The position numbers and the translations under genes are program-made. Source: Engelhardtia mirabilis (GTDB taxonomy: Bacteria > Planctomycetota > UBA1135 > GCA-002686595). From it: a DNA stretch of 64,000 nucleotides. The stretch is from the NCBI GenBank assembly GCA_007751255.1, contig CP036296.1, positions 4,278,001 to 4,342,000 of the forward strand, written 5' to 3'. Under the pieces are notes generated by a model. The model did no database searches. It worked only from the letters and a program-made list of their open reading frames with translations, and was not told the origin of the DNA. Positions within the stretch are counted from its first letter, which is position 1. Each line of letters starts with the position of its first letter. Positions 63,323-64,000 of this stretch are shown here, piece after piece.

Positions 63323-64000
63323 TGCCCGTCCAGAAGTCGCCGCAGCGCGTCGATCCGCGCGGGCTCCAGGTCCTCGCTGACCAGCGCGAGCAGGCGCCGC
63401 GAGAGGGCGCGATAGGTCACGGCCACCTCGGGGTCGAGGGCCGCCAGGTGCGACTCGATCCGCGCCGCCTCGCCCCGGCGCAGGGGCCCGGTCAGGGCGA
63501 CCGCGGGCGCCAAGCGCGCGAGGTTGTCGGTGGTACGCAGCAGGAGCGACCGCGCCGCGGTGCGCGCACCCTCGGGGCTCGCGCCGCAGCGTTCGAACTC
63601 GTCCGTGGCCTGGGCGAAGAGCCCGACCAGGCCGTTCGAGAGCAGGGCCGCCGCCGCGTGGTAGCGCGCCTGGGCCACCCCGTCGCCGTCGAGCTCGATG
63701 CCTTCGCCGCCCAGGGCGCGGACCAGCTCCCCGCCGGCCGCCTTGGCCGCGGCGCTGCCGAAGAGCCCGAAGGCCGCGCCCTCGAAGGTGCGCTCCTCGT
63801 CGACCACGATCGAGAGCAGGGGGTGGGCGACGCCCACCTCCCAGCCGACCTCGGACAGGGGCGACAGGACCGACGGCGGCTCGGCTCCGGCGGTGTGGAG
63901 CGCGACGCGACCGCGTCCCGCGCCGGCGGTGGCGCAGCGGCCGGCGACCTCGGCCAGGGCGGCGTCGGTGACGCAGAACAGCAAGAGGTCGGCCTCGCGC
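63319..64000 (-). CDS. Rossmann/DUF2520-domain protein (5' end outside window)
   Basis: The visible 227 residues begin READLLLFCVTDAALAEVA, the end of an NADP-binding Rossmann fold like that of F420-dependent or pyrroline-5-carboxylate-type reductases. HPLLSIVVDEERTFEGAAFG and the helical HAAAALLSNGLVGLFAQATD then match the DUF2520 domain. Function in the family is unclear. It is the first visible gene of an operon with the AroD-AroE fusion and shikimate kinase, coupled by a GTGA overlap. Confidence 0.8.
   Translation of the reverse strand, partial: READLLLFCVTDAALAEVAGRCATAGAGRGRVALHTAGAEPPSVLSPLSEVGWEVGVAHPLLSIVVDEERTFEGAAFGLFGSAAAKAAGGELVRALGGEGIELDGDGVAQARYHAAAALLSNGLVGLFAQATDEFERCGASPEGARTAARSLLLRTTDNLARLAPAVALTGPLRRGEAARIESHLAALDPEVAVTYRALSRRLLALVSEDLEPARIDALRRLLDGQ

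Overview
The window looks like a chromosomal segment from a very GC-rich member of the Planctomycetota. I infer this from gene families, not from a marker gene. The families are ECF-type sigma factors translationally coupled to Ser/Thr kinases (two pairs), a secreted sulfatase, NHL/YncE-type secreted beta-propellers, a Tat-exported Gfo/Idh/MocA oxidoreductase, an FG-GAP lipoprotein and a HEAT-like exported protein. High GC gives long antisense open frames almost everywhere; these were left out.

Left backbone (1-34.05 kb): exported proteins of unknown function; an ECF sigma/kinase-TPR pair (4.8-8.0 kb); a MocA oxidoreductase; a CobW GTPase divergent from an amidohydrolase; a glutamate-synthase-like FMN enzyme; a permease; a beta-propeller; a sulfatase; an MscS channel gene broken by a 17-bp tandem duplication; a 1396-residue CheB-CheR-PAS-histidine kinase-receiver fusion; and a coupled three-gene molybdoenzyme operon (Fe-S subunit, catalytic subunit, TorD-like chaperone, 29.7-34.05 kb).

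Accessory region (about 34.1-58.3 kb): this lies on the 3' side of an initiator tRNA gene (58279-58355, minus strand). Copies of the tRNA 3' end recur at 34.72-34.80, 56.69, 58.14 and 58.21 kb, so it looks like one or several nested islands. It holds: (i) a tightly overlapping minus-strand operon of an AbiEi-family antitoxin, an AbiEii-family nucleotidyltransferase (one-base frameshift), a TOTE-type primase-helicase and two unknown proteins, bracketed by an 84/85-bp direct repeat; (ii) two serine-recombinase remnants that look like halves of one gene 13 kb apart; (iii) a second ECF sigma/kinase pair whose kinase carries a formylglycine-generating-enzyme-like domain; (iv) an integron: intI, a candidate attI, five cassettes and five attC sites, with intI in the same orientation as its cassettes. 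The last two cassettes are duplicates, and the distal copy carries an IS21-type insertion with a 7-bp target duplication; (v) a DUF2975/HTH pair and a membrane-protein/winged-helix pair.

Right backbone (58.3-64 kb): tRNA-fMet, a HEAT-like exported protein, and a coupled shikimate-pathway operon (DUF2520 protein, AroD-AroE fusion, shikimate kinase). I see no rRNA genes and no CRISPR array. Function assignments rest on motif recognition by eye. No database search was possible.
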